Source of the DNA: Rhizophlyctis rosea
Lineage: Eukaryota > Chytridiomycota > Chytridiomycetes > Rhizophlyctidales > Rhizophlyctidaceae
Assembly: GCA_027596075.1 (NCBI GenBank)
Contig: JADGJC010000190.1
Span: 1-64,000, forward strand
Direction: 5' to 3'
Length of the DNA stretch: 64,000 bases
Shown here: positions 1 through 9,666 of the stretch, in pieces
How the letters are laid out: each line of letters opens with the position of its first letter
How positions within the stretch are numbered: the first letter of the stretch is position 1
Translations under genes and position numbers: made by a program
The notes under the pieces: generated by a model
What the model saw: only the letters and a program-made list of their open reading frames with translations
Database searches by the model: none
What the model was told of the DNA's origin: nothing

Positions 1-425
1 TCCCCCAGCCGGCCCTCGCTCGCCGCCCCCAGCCCCCCCCCACCCCCCCCCCACCCCCCTCCCCCTCCCGCCCGGCGGGCCGGGGGCCGCCGTTCTCTGT
101 ATGCATCAAAACGAAGTACGCCCCAGGTCCACATAGAGAGCTGACGCTTAGCCGATCTCTGCACGAAGGCCCGCCGGGGCGCTGCTTTTCGGCCGGTAGT
201 AGGGAGCTTTTGTTATCCGGGGCTTTTTTCCAATATGTGTTAGAGCAGAGTAAACGGTCAGTACACTTTATTAGTTCGCTTCGTTTCCCCATCCGATACA
301 TCCGTATATTTCTTTCAAAGGGTCATTTTCAACGTTCCAAATGTTACAAAAAAGCGTTTCAGATCTCTTCCTCTTTTCATATACGGTCACACCCATGACA
401 TGAAGCACAAATTCGCGCTAAAATT
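1..425. other. C-rich window edge and 3' flank of the hydrolase gene
   Basis: The first 90 bases are almost pure C with scattered A, G and T, including several runs of seven or more C. They are followed by a GC-rich patch and then ordinary AT-richer sequence from about 210. No gene is visible. Bases 210-425 probably hold the 3' untranslated region of the minus-strand hydrolase. The C-tract may be natural low complexity or a poor-quality contig end; it is not a telomere repeat. Confidence 0.5.
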
Positions 426-1430
426 CTACGCGCCAAAACTCTCCCTCAAGAATTTCACAGCCTCCGCATAACACTCCTCCCTCTTCTCCCCCTCCAACGT
501 TCCCTCCCTCGCCCTCTTATCCCACGCATGCCCAACCCCCTCAACCCTCCTAACAGCCACCTTCCCCCCGCCACCCCTCCTCTCCAACCTACCCGCCAAC
601 TCCTCCGCCTCCGCACAAAGCAAATCCCCATCACACGTGAAAAACAAAAAGTCCGAGTCGGCGAAAGCGTTGATGTCCGCGCGTGATGGGGATATGAGTG
701 GGTTGGAGGTGTCAATTCCCGGTCCGGGGTATGAGTTTGTGAGGAGGTTCGAGATGAGGAGTGGTGTGGGGTTTATGAGTGGGCCGACGGGGGTTTTGGA
801 TTCTGGTGGTATGGTTTTATCCGTTGGTGGGTAGAACGCTACCACCGCTCGAGGAACGACGGTTGTAGAAGTTGCAACATAACTCCTCCCCGCCAACGCA
901 GCACCAAGCGCCAAATTGGCCCCCGCGCTAAACCCCGTAAACGCCACCCTCCCCCCATCATATACTTCCGGCCGTCCCAACACCCACGTCACAACATCCC
1001 TCACATCCTCCACAGCACACGGAAACCCCCACTCAGGCCCCTTGCGATAATCCGCATCAACAACAACACACCCAACACTGTCCGCAACCTTCATACAAAA
1101 CCCTGCGTCCTGTCCCAAACAGGGTAAAACAAACCCCCCCGCATGCCAGTTAATCACAACAGGGATTGGCGTTCCATGTGGTACAGCCGGCCTCGGGGGT
1201 GTGTAAATGTGGACTTTAATAAGTCTATGCGGATCACGAGATGGGATGGCTGTTGTAGTGCGGAAGGGACATGGAGGGGGGCGACTGGTGGATTTGGTGA
1301 TGAAGCGGAGGAGGTGGAGGAGGAGCAGGTCTTGTAGTTTGACGAAGAAGGATGCGATGGTGGTCAATATGGTCATTTGGATATAAGTCGGTTGAGAGCG
1401 TGTGAATTTAGTTGTTTGCCCTCCCAACAT
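426..1430 (-). CDS. Alpha/beta hydrolase (arylacetamide deacetylase / hormone-sensitive lipase-like esterase)
   Basis: Single exon, 334 aa. The protein has the layout of the alpha/beta hydrolase-3 esterases: an oxyanion-hole motif HAGGF (family HGGG/HGGGF) near residue 96, the nucleophile elbow GFSAGANLA with the catalytic Ser near residue 168, an Asp in the strand ending TCDGDLL, and the catalytic His in GVGHAW near the C-terminus, so the triad looks complete. A hydrophobic stretch near residues 20-45 (ILTTIASFFVKLQDLLLLHL) could be a membrane anchor, as in arylacetamide deacetylases. The ATG at 1430 gives the longest product; an ATG 18 codons later would start just before the hydrophobic stretch and is a fair alternative. 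Expected activity is hydrolysis of small carboxylic esters or amides; the substrate cannot be told. Confidence 0.85.
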   Translation of the reverse strand: MLGGQTTKFTRSQPTYIQMTILTTIASFFVKLQDLLLLHLLRFITKSTSRPPPCPFRTTTAIPSRDPHRLIKVHIYTPPRPAVPHGTPIPVVINWHAGGFVLPCLGQDAGFCMKVADSVGCVVVDADYRKGPEWGFPCAVEDVRDVVTWVLGRPEVYDGGRVAFTGFSAGANLALGAALAGRSYVATSTTVVPRAVVAFYPPTDKTIPPESKTPVGPLINPTPLLISNLLTNSYPGPGIDTSNPLISPSRADINAFADSDFLFFTCDGDLLCAEAEELAGRLERRGGGGKVAVRRVEGVGHAWDKRAREGTLEGEKREECYAEAVKFLRESFGA

Positions 1431-2580
1431 TCAGACGTTCGAGGAGGGAGACGCAGACGCGTTCATTTTATGGACATCCACGATGACTGTGCCACCAATG
1501 ATGAACAACGTGGCCATTCACCAGCCAGGCAATATCATGCATAACTGTGGAACATTCTTCAATCTGGAAGGGCAACGCATTACCGATAAACTACCCTTGA
1601 GACATGCTTAAAGGATTCAACCCGTGATTGAAGTGTTTGCGCTCAAAAAAGTCCTGGACGGGAACTGATAGCTGCATGGTTTCTCCAAATGGACGGCCGG
1701 TGAAATTGTCCAATAAGTGCTTTGAATTAAACACCTCCTTCCTGCAAAAGCTGGGGTATGGAACTGTTTCCATGAAAAGGACTTGCAAGTTGAAGCCATG
1801 CTACCCCTTGCTATGGTTACCTTGTCCCCGCCCCAAAAACGATGGCCCTTTGCCACAAGAACACCTGGAAAACCATGGCTATTTGCGCGAGAGGTGCTGT
1901 GGTGATTACGGGGAAATACTGAAATTATCGACAAATATGCAGCCGAAACGGCCATGCGTTTTTCTCTATGGGAACTGAAACGCGGTAAATCATTGATTCT
2001 GTGGGAACGACGCTCTCAAGCCAGAAAGGGCAATCCTGTCTTGCATCAAAACCCTTTGCTGGAGTTTCTGTACTGCCAGATGACGGATGCGTATCACAAT
2101 CGCAAAGCTCTTCGCAAGTTAGCATCGTTCCAGATCCACCAACAAGATTCTCGAACCGTTCAGTTTCCGCGCCACAATGCGGACAAAATCCCACCGCCCC
2201 CTTCTTGCTCGTCATCCTCCGTTGCTCGGGCATAGCGAAAAATTCTCCATCATTTTGCAAATGTCACGTCCGTTCCTCCGCAACCCATCTGCCAATTCCC
2301 CACATCCAAAATCCGCCCAAAAAATCCAGGACAACTCCAAACGCAACAAGCTTCCACACGAATGATGATGAAAATGGAAACTACCGACCGTCGCGCGATG
2401 AAACCGAAGGTATATTGGAAAAAAACAACCAGCCTCTGCACCAACTACTACACTACCGCGTCTAAACCCTTCCCAAACCCCTCGCATCATCATTTCAAAT
2501 ATAATTTCGCCAGTTACACATTCCCTCTTCCCTCCCACTCCACCGCGCGCACGTTCGTCAAAGGATCATGGAGGAATCGT
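1431..2580. other. Region of unclear coding status
   Basis: No well-supported gene. On the minus strand one open frame (about 1925-2260) contains FCPHCGAE, which looks like half of a zinc ribbon, and another (about 1609-1800) is preceded by a possible splice acceptor. The two could be exons of one small gene, but I could not find a donor that joins them in frame. Overlapping plus-strand frames of similar length are just as open, so the region may instead be untranslated flank. Confidence 0.3.
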
Positions 2581-2928
2581 TTACAGGCCGGTGGGCTCGT
2601 TGAACTTTTCGCGGACGAGGAGGGGCTTGTGGAGTTCGGCTTTTTGGAACGAGACGTACTTCCTCACCCAGGCCTCTTCTTCGGGGGAGTCGAACGTGAC
2701 GGGGGGCTTTGGTTGGAGGGCGCTGTATTGTTTGTATCCGATGATGAGGGCGGCGTAGGCGAAGATGCCGTACATGGCCATCTGGGTGGGGTTGGAGAGT
2801 TAGTTCGCATAGGCCCTGCAGAGTGAAGGAAGTGAAATTTCCACATGTGACTGTCGTGGTCATACCTTGTACCGGGGGATCTTCAAGCCAGCAACATGGT
2901 AGGGTTCAAAGGGGTTTCCTCCGGCCAT
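2581..2928 (-). CDS. ATP19: Mitochondrial F1Fo ATP synthase subunit k
   Basis: Two exons (2866-2928 and 2581-2781) encode 87 aa; the intron starts GTATG, ends CAG and the frame closes exactly. The product opens MAGGNPFEPYHVAGL, continues with one transmembrane helix (MYGIFAYAALIIGY) and ends in a charged tail that faces the matrix or intermembrane space. Length, single helix and the PxPPVxFDSxEEEAW segment fit fungal subunit k (Atp19), an accessory membrane subunit linked to ATP synthase dimers; it is not catalytic. The gene is divergent from RACK1 with 368 bp between start codons, so both probably share one promoter region. Identification is by pattern; other small Fo subunits are the main alternative. 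Confidence 0.75.
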
Positions 2929-3296
2929 TGTGAACGGTTAGGCTGTTTGTCAAAGGAGGGGGGGGTTGGACGTAATGGGGCGATCGGGTTGCACTCAATT
3001 TCAGTCGATGCAGATGTCAACACCCAACAGCACTCAATGTTGCTATGACGAGTAGGCGCAGGGTGGATCATATTGAAGCCCACCAGCCACATAACAAGCC
3101 CAGAACCTGTCTTGTGTAATGACTCATCGTGACGCGGACTTGGCCTGTGGTTGTGGGTTCTCTTTGGTGGGCTGGATGGGACCAGGTCATTTTCGCCATA
3201 GCCCGACGCTACCGTCTTTTGGTTCCTCCCTTCAAAGCGTCAGTTCCATTCGAATCACCTCGATTTGAGAGAACTATCCCCCCCTCACTAGTCACA
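2929..3296. promoter_or_regulatory. Shared divergent promoter of ATP19 and RACK1
   Basis: 368 bp between the two start codons. It holds a TGACTCA at 3120-3126, the consensus of Gcn4/Cpc1-type bZIP activators, and a pyrimidine-rich stretch just before the RACK1 start. No TATA box stands out. The regulatory reading is inferred from position only. Confidence 0.4.
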
Positions 3297-5163
3297 ATGG
3301 CCGACACTCTTATGCTCAGGGGTACCCTCAAGGGTGAGTGAACGGGGAGACTGGGACTGATTGCGGGTCTGAAATGTGCAAAACTGGGAAGTCGGTTTCG
3401 GAATGAACTTTCCCACGCCAGCAGACCAATTCCCAGTCATGCAATGAGGGTAATGACTTAGTTCGGGAACACTTAGACTAATATGCGTCTCGCCTTCCTT
3501 GCTCCTTTTCACGATCTCTAGGTCACAGCGGGTGGGTTACCGCCATTGCCACCACTCCGGAGGCTCCCGACATGATCTTGTCTGCTTCCCGCGGTACGTT
3601 TCCCGTTCAACTGGATGACGAGACGGGAGGGAGCGGTCAATGGAGTGGGTGATGGGATGACGTCCGACCACGGTGGATGCATGGATGAACGGCTTGCTGG
3701 ATGTTTACTTTGTCATATGCGGATGGATGGACAGCGGGAAGCGATGGATGGATGGGTTGAAGGGGGTGTGGCTTAGCGAAGATGAGGGATCGGATGGAGG
3801 ATGGCTGTAATGAGAATTGGGAGTGCGGACGATGAAGTAGGGCCGACAACGATGAACGAGGAAGCGCTGGGCTGGTACTGCACGTCCGTACTCCGTCAAA
3901 GTCGACATCGGCATTTGAAATTTGGTCTGGTCATGTTGGGATTGTGGATATGACTTATCAAGGGGTTCTCGTGGGTGACGGGGCTACTCGTGATATGGTG
4001 CGGAACTGGATGCTGATCATGTGCTTTCCGTTCTGGTTCGGTTCAATAGACAAGACCATCATTGTCTGGCACCTTACCCGTAACGAGGACAGCTACGGTG
4101 TCCCCCGCCGTGCTCTTACCGGCCACAACCACTTCGTCCAGGACGTTGTCATCTCCTCTGACGGCCAATTCGCTCTCTCTGCCTCCTGGGGTAAGTCTTG
4201 CTGACCATATGAACATTTCGGGAACTTGATCTGATCGGTCGGGGTATTTAGACAAGACCCTCCGTCTCTGGGACTTGAACAGCGGTTTGACCACCCGCCG
4301 CTTCGTTGGCCACACCAACGATGTCTTGTCCGTCTCCTTCTCCCCGGACAACCGTCAAATCGTCTCTGGTTCCCGTGACAAGACCATCAAGTTGTGGAAC
4401 ACCCTCGGTGAATGCAAGTTCAACATCACCGAAGATGGCCACAGCGAGTGGGTCTCTTGCGTCCGCTTCTCCCCCAACCCCGCCAACCCCGTCATTGTCT
4501 CCTCTGGCTGGGACAAGCTTGTCAAGGTGAGAATTCGTATTTTGGAGTCTGGGTTTTGCGAAGGGAGGGAAGGACGGGGATGTCAGGAACCCTTTCGCGC
4601 GGGAAATACTTGCTGAAAATGATAAGCGTGGCTAAAACCCATGCTCGTTCAGGTCTGGGACTTGACCAAGTGCAAGCTCAAGACCAACCACTACGGACAC
4701 AACGGCTACATCAACACCGTCACCATCTCCCCCGACGGTTCCCTCTGCGCCTCTGGCGGCAAGGACGGCATCACCTACTTGTGGGACTTGAACGAGGGCA
4801 AGCACCTCTACTCCCTCGAGGCCGGAGACGTCATCAACGCCCTCGTCTTCTCCCCCAACCGGTACTGGCTCTGCGCCGCCACCGGTAGCGGTATCAAGAT
4901 CTGGGACTTGGAGAGCAAGAGCATCGTTGATGAGCTCCGCCCTGACTTCCCTGTGAGTACTTCTTGCTGATATTTCGGTCTTTTGTAATCATGTGGCTGT
5001 AAAATTTACGCATGAATGTGTTTCATGAAAACAGGAGCAAAGCAAGAAGAGCTCCATTCCCCAATGCATCTCCCTCGCCTGGTCCGCGGACGGTCAAACC
5101 CTCTTCTCCGGCTACACCGACAACATCATCCGTGTCTGGCAGGTTACCCGCACCTCCTTGTAA
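3297..5163 (+). CDS. CPC2: RACK1 / Cpc2 (Asc1), 40S-associated WD40 scaffold
   Basis: Six exons (3297-3333, 3522-3593, 4050-4190, 4252-4526, 4653-4952, 5035-5163) join in frame to exactly 317 aa, the standard length of RACK1. The protein is a seven-blade WD40 propeller: repeats carry GH about 25 residues before WD-type ends, with clear cores such as [51 protein letters not shown] and [17 protein letters not shown]1 sits at the head of the 40S subunit and couples kinase signalling, translation control and quality control. Codons are strongly C-ending (ACC, GTC, TCC), typical of a highly expressed gene. Intron 2 is unusually long (456 nt) and rich in GGATGGAT. The gene converges on cofilin downstream. 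Confidence 0.98.
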
Positions 5164-5896
5164 GTCGCTACAACGGAGGAGTAGGAGGAGGAGGTTGGGT
5201 TGTTGATGAGGAATCACGTCGGTCGTTCACTACTTTAGCGGTGGAGCTGGTTTTTGTATATTATGGGATGCCGCTGGGGTGGGGTGGGGCGATGGATGGT
5301 GGATTTCCGGAGGTGGAGGTGGAGGGTTAGCTTAGCATTGTGTGGGAGGAATAGATTGGAATTTTTCTTTGACGCGAAAAAGAAATGAAGATCTGTTTCT
5401 TGTGTTTCTGTTTTCATACTGAAGTTTTGTGTTTCGGGCGGCGACTGAGCGTTGGGCTTTTTGTGAAGTTTTGATATTGCCATGCACGTGGTAACTGGTT
5501 CGCCAGCAAATTTTCACGGATATTTGAGGATTCAAAAGGATGTGTGTGGATCATGTGAAAATGCCGCGAAGTTCGGGTGGTGGATTACAGGACTCGAATA
5601 ACATACATGATTCCTCGTCCAAATTCTGCCCTTCCAAACGCCAGAAAGGCGCGTCGTCCAGACCCAAAAAAACGTTTGTTTGCAGATTTGACAACCCTCA
5701 AAACCACACAACACCAACAATGATTCGGGTATAGAGTTTGGATTTTATTGTTGATACTGCGAAAAAAAAGGAGACAGAGCAAAGGTGGGGAGAGCAAATC
5801 ACATCACATCTGTACAAATAAAGCAACCGGCCATCAAACATCAATTTTCCCAACGACAACCACCGCCATCATTCCGACATCCCCTCCAACCGGCAT
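5164..5896. other. Convergent 3' flank between RACK1 and cofilin
   Basis: 733 bases between two stop codons of convergent genes. AT-richer than the neighbouring exons with scattered short open frames but nothing gene-like; it should hold both 3' untranslated regions. Confidence 0.6.
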
Positions 5897-7089
5897 TTAG
5901 CTGGTCATCCGGGTGACCTGCAGTAAAATAATTAGGACCAAGCGGCGGATGACAAAATGACAAGCGGGAAAATTCGTTTGAATTGGGGGAGAAGCAATAA
6001 GGAGACGAAAACCTACCTTGTCCAAGACGGTTTCATAGCTGACCTCGGACAAGTCGGTGCATTGGATCTCAGTGTAGATGCCATCCAACTTCTTCCGCAA
6101 TGCGTCCTTGCTGGCGGCGTACAACATCTTCTGCTTGACCTTTGAGACGTCGGGGGACCTGATTGCAATGGGCAGGAGATAAGTTACGACATGCAAAAAG
6201 CAAATTTTCCCACGACACAAAAAAGGTAAATCGCAAAATCGCCTCCCACAAATTCCCAACAAGGAATTCCATAAAGCCCAAAAACTCGCCCGCCCAAACC
6301 CCAACAAAGCGACAAAATAATTTTTGGAAAGAAAACATGCAAAATAAGAAGTTAGGAAACAACACCCACCAAACGAAAAACAAAATCTTGTTCCTCACGC
6401 CCTCCCCCGAAGTGTCGTATTGGAAGTCATAGACGCAGTAACGGCAGTCGCCGGCGGGGAGGGCCTTGACAAAGTCGTTGTAGTCGGCGCTCTCGACGGT
6501 CTTCTCCACCACAATTTCCCTCCAGTCGTCGCTGAGCTTGTAGATGATGTAGCGGAAGGCTTTTCGTAGCTTGAGGTCTTGGAAGACGCTGATGGCTTCG
6601 TCGCTTACTCCGACTCCGCTGGACTATGAGTGGGAAAATGGGATTGCGGGATTCGAAGATTGGTGATGGGAGGTCGATATGTGATGAGCGTGGGAAAGTG
6701 GTAGACGATGGTGATGATAGTTTGATAACGAACATAGACGAAGGGAAGAAACAAGTGATTAGTCTTCATACTTGAAGCTGCCGATCCCTATACTCACTAT
6801 CAATCACATTTTCCCACGGTCCGTCCAATAACCCTGGTCAACCATATGGTCGCCAACTACCAGCCTTACGTCATATCACTAGTTGGCCCCCTCCAACCAT
6901 CCTTCATTACCATCTATCCATCCATCCATCCATCCATCCACATAACGCTATCATCCATCACCTCTTCAATGGCTTCCGCCGGGTATAGGAATAAAGTAAC
7001 ATCCTGCTATCTAATATCGGCCCTCACACGCGTATGTCTCGTTCCTGCCAAGATGTCTCTGCCAAGATGAGATGACCAGTACTAACCAT
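5897..7089 (-). CDS. COF1: Cofilin (ADF/cofilin actin-depolymerising protein)
   Basis: Four exons on the minus strand: 6370-6623, 6017-6158 and 5897-5917 are firm and join in frame; the first exon is proposed as only the start codon at 7087-7089, followed by a GTTAGT donor. This gives 139 aa, close to the usual fungal cofilin length. The product begins [12 protein letters not shown], the Ser being the regulatory phosphorylation site of the family, and carries the actin-binding core [20 protein letters not shown] plus the ending [14 protein letters not shown]. Cofilin severs and depolymerises ADP-actin filaments. The weak point is the first exon: an ATG-only exon is inferred because the second exon has no ATG and begins right after an acceptor. 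An early intron is also found in budding yeast COF1. Intron 1 contains a (TGGA)n tract on the coding strand. Confidence 0.93.
6915..6940. repeat. (TCCA)n microsatellite
   Basis: About six tandem copies of TCCA, inside the long first intron proposed for cofilin. On the coding strand the unit reads TGGA; the long RACK1 intron also contains GGATGGAT runs. Confidence 0.85.
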
Positions 7090-9666
7090 GTTGTGCTTGG
7101 TATGTTACGAGATGAGGAAAGTGATAACTTCTGTGGAACGACGATAGAGTAGCACGACTACGGAAGGGAGGCAAGCGAGGGTATGGTGTCCCGAGGTCGT
7201 ATATGTAGGGGTTTGTTACTTTGTGTATAGATGAGGGGGGTGGAATGGGTTGCTTCTGGTGTTTCTGGTAGACAGGCGCTCTCCACCCTCAAACCGTCAG
7301 CGTGAATGCGGCTCGCGCCCCTGGCCAGTGCCCCCTGGTCGAATGGTTCCACCAGCCCCAATTCAAAGCGTCATCATTGTTGGTGGAAGGCTGGAAGCTT
7401 GGGTCCGAACCCTGGGAAGTGGCACAAGGGGATCGGGTGCCACTTGGACGCCACACTGCTGTCCCTCCAAGACCACCCCCACTAAAAGGCAAGCTGTGAA
7501 CTCTCCACATCAAAGTACGCTAGCTTACCCTGACTCCATCTCACAACCATTGAAATACCCAACACAAGAGAAACTGCCGACATGAAAATTCAGTACAGCT
7601 CGAAGCTTTCTCCACGTTGATTTCAATCACGCAATTTTCCCTTCAGTGGATTATTATGACCTAAATTCTGCAGTCAGCGAATAGGGGCACTCACTGAACT
7701 CACTTAGCTGATGCATTAGAGTAATTAGCCCCAATGACTCAATGCAATTTGAGTGATTCAGTCTGTCTCCATTACTAGACGGGAACGAGAGGAAACCCTG
7801 TGAGAATGTTTTATGCTTGGACAACCAAGAATCAAATTCTGCTGGACTAGGGTGCAATGCCATTGGAATTTCGGAAGGCGAGAAAGTGGTTGAAGAAGTG
7901 AACTCGCGCCAGTGTGGATGCCGCAAAGTCCGCAAGTCACGAGCGTGGGGGCAAAAACACAGCGAAGGAGCACTGTGGACTGTGCACTGCAAACTCGCCC
8001 ATTTTCACATGCCAATGTTTTCATGCGGCAACGCCACTGTGCCACCACGCGTCAAAATGGTTGACCAAACGTTATTCCTTCCTTCTATCACTTGAAGACA
8101 TCCAGCAAATGAATGCAGTTTTCATTCTGAAACATATATACAACATCATGGATAGGTCTGGACGCGTCTGGACGGACATTTCAACCGGGCAGCACCAATA
8201 ATACGTGGCGTTCGGAGTCCCCAATCGCATCCATCAATTAATGGATGTTTCACTCGCCACCCACTTTGTCAGAAATGGGGCGCGGCCTACAGTGATACTT
8301 CTGTGCATATTATGACACAATCGGGGATGCAAACAAATGAGGGAGGCACGACTGTTGAGGCCCCAGTGCACCTTTCGTACAAGCCATCACCAGGACTGAG
8401 TCATGCCACCGAGTTCATGCCCAATGCCAGTGGACAACTCTATAACTCCAATAGTAAACACGACCATTGATTCCATCAAAAGTGTCATCATAACCCCACC
8501 CCACGGAATATTGGACCCAAGCAAATGAGCGTTGATGGTGTTCTTCCTCTCTTCCACCTCGTCGTGTGATACCTAGAGTCCATAATTGACAGGTAATGAC
8601 CAGAGGCATGTTTACCTGTCAACTTTTGACAGCGTCGCCCATTGACGTTTTGATGCTGATGCTATATCAACAAACATCCTGCCGCTTTTGCAACTAGCTG
8701 GCTGCTCCTTTCAAGACGTCCTCCCGTCGCTGGTGCACTCACCATATTGTATATCAGCTACCCGTCAACCCTCCATTGTGGAAAGGACCCTTGCGAGTTT
8801 GACAGGTAAGTTTTCACACGGCCTTTCTTCGACCCCGGACACGCCATGCGCTTTTTGCCGGCTCCTCACATGACTTCATTTCCGTCACTGTCCCATAGGT
8901 CGAAGCAAATAGCGTCCTATTTGTGTCGCCATTGGTCTGTTTCCAAAATTATCTCCTCATCAATTTCATTCCTCATGCTAATATATCCGTCAAACTCCTG
9001 AAGTTGCGATTTGACACACCACCTCTACGGACAGTGGCAACAGATAACGACTTCTTCTCACCCCCCCTTCTGCGTTCACTCCTCCTCACGCGACGCACTC
9101 CTGCTCCTGCCCCACTTCATCACCCGGTAAGACCCGTGTTCCCACCCTAGACCCTTTGGAAACAGAACCATCATACACTTCTGTTGGAATATGCTTTGTG
9201 ACGCCCACTTTCACGTGAAGCTGAACGGCTTTCCCATCCCATTCGGGAGGGGCTACCCACCTCCGTTCACGATCTGAAATGAAACCACATCTTCACAGGT
9301 GCACCTTTGTTTAGAAAAGCTCGAGAGCACGAGCACCGCCGCAGTTCGATTTGGCAGATGGTCGAACTTATTTGAAATGGGGAGGTGTGTGCGCGTTTCC
9401 CTTGATCTCCCCTTCCTGTCAAAACATTGCTTTGGGCTCTTTCGCAATCTCACTTGTTATTCCGTTCCTTGTCAAAATCTGTTCAATCAATCTGAAGACC
9501 TCCCACTCGGTATACATCATCGGAAAAAGTTTCCAGACTTTGAGCGAAGACAGCGGCATTGCGCTGTCATTTTGACCTCCTAGCGAAGGTATTGTCGCAG
9601 TTGCCTTGCATGTTTTTACCACTCTTGTCTTCAGTGGCCAGGTGCACAACTTAACAATACAACACA
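7090..9666. other. Long stretch without a recognised gene, upstream of CSL
   Basis: 2.6 kb between the cofilin start and the CSL start. Short open frames occur in all directions; none has a recognisable motif, a good start context or matching splice partners. It probably holds the cofilin promoter and a long regulatory or untranslated leader of the CSL gene. A repeated element is listed separately at 8586-8809. Confidence 0.5.
8586..8809. promoter_or_regulatory. Three exact copies of TTGACAGGTAA (one inverted)
   Basis: TTGACAGGTAA occurs at 8586-8596 and 8799-8809 on the plus strand and inverted at 8612-8622; the first two face each other with 15 bases between and could form a perfect 11-bp hairpin. 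A further TGACAG lies at 8625-8630. TGACAG is the core recognised by TALE homeodomain proteins, so a cluster of binding sites is one reading; a small structured RNA is another. It lies about 0.9-1.1 kb upstream of the CSL start. Confidence 0.45.

Noticed and set aside
3334..4652. Possible box C/D snoRNAs in RACK1 introns, as known in vertebrates
   Set aside because: Some TGATGG and CTGA strings are present but no pair has correct boxes, order and terminal stem.
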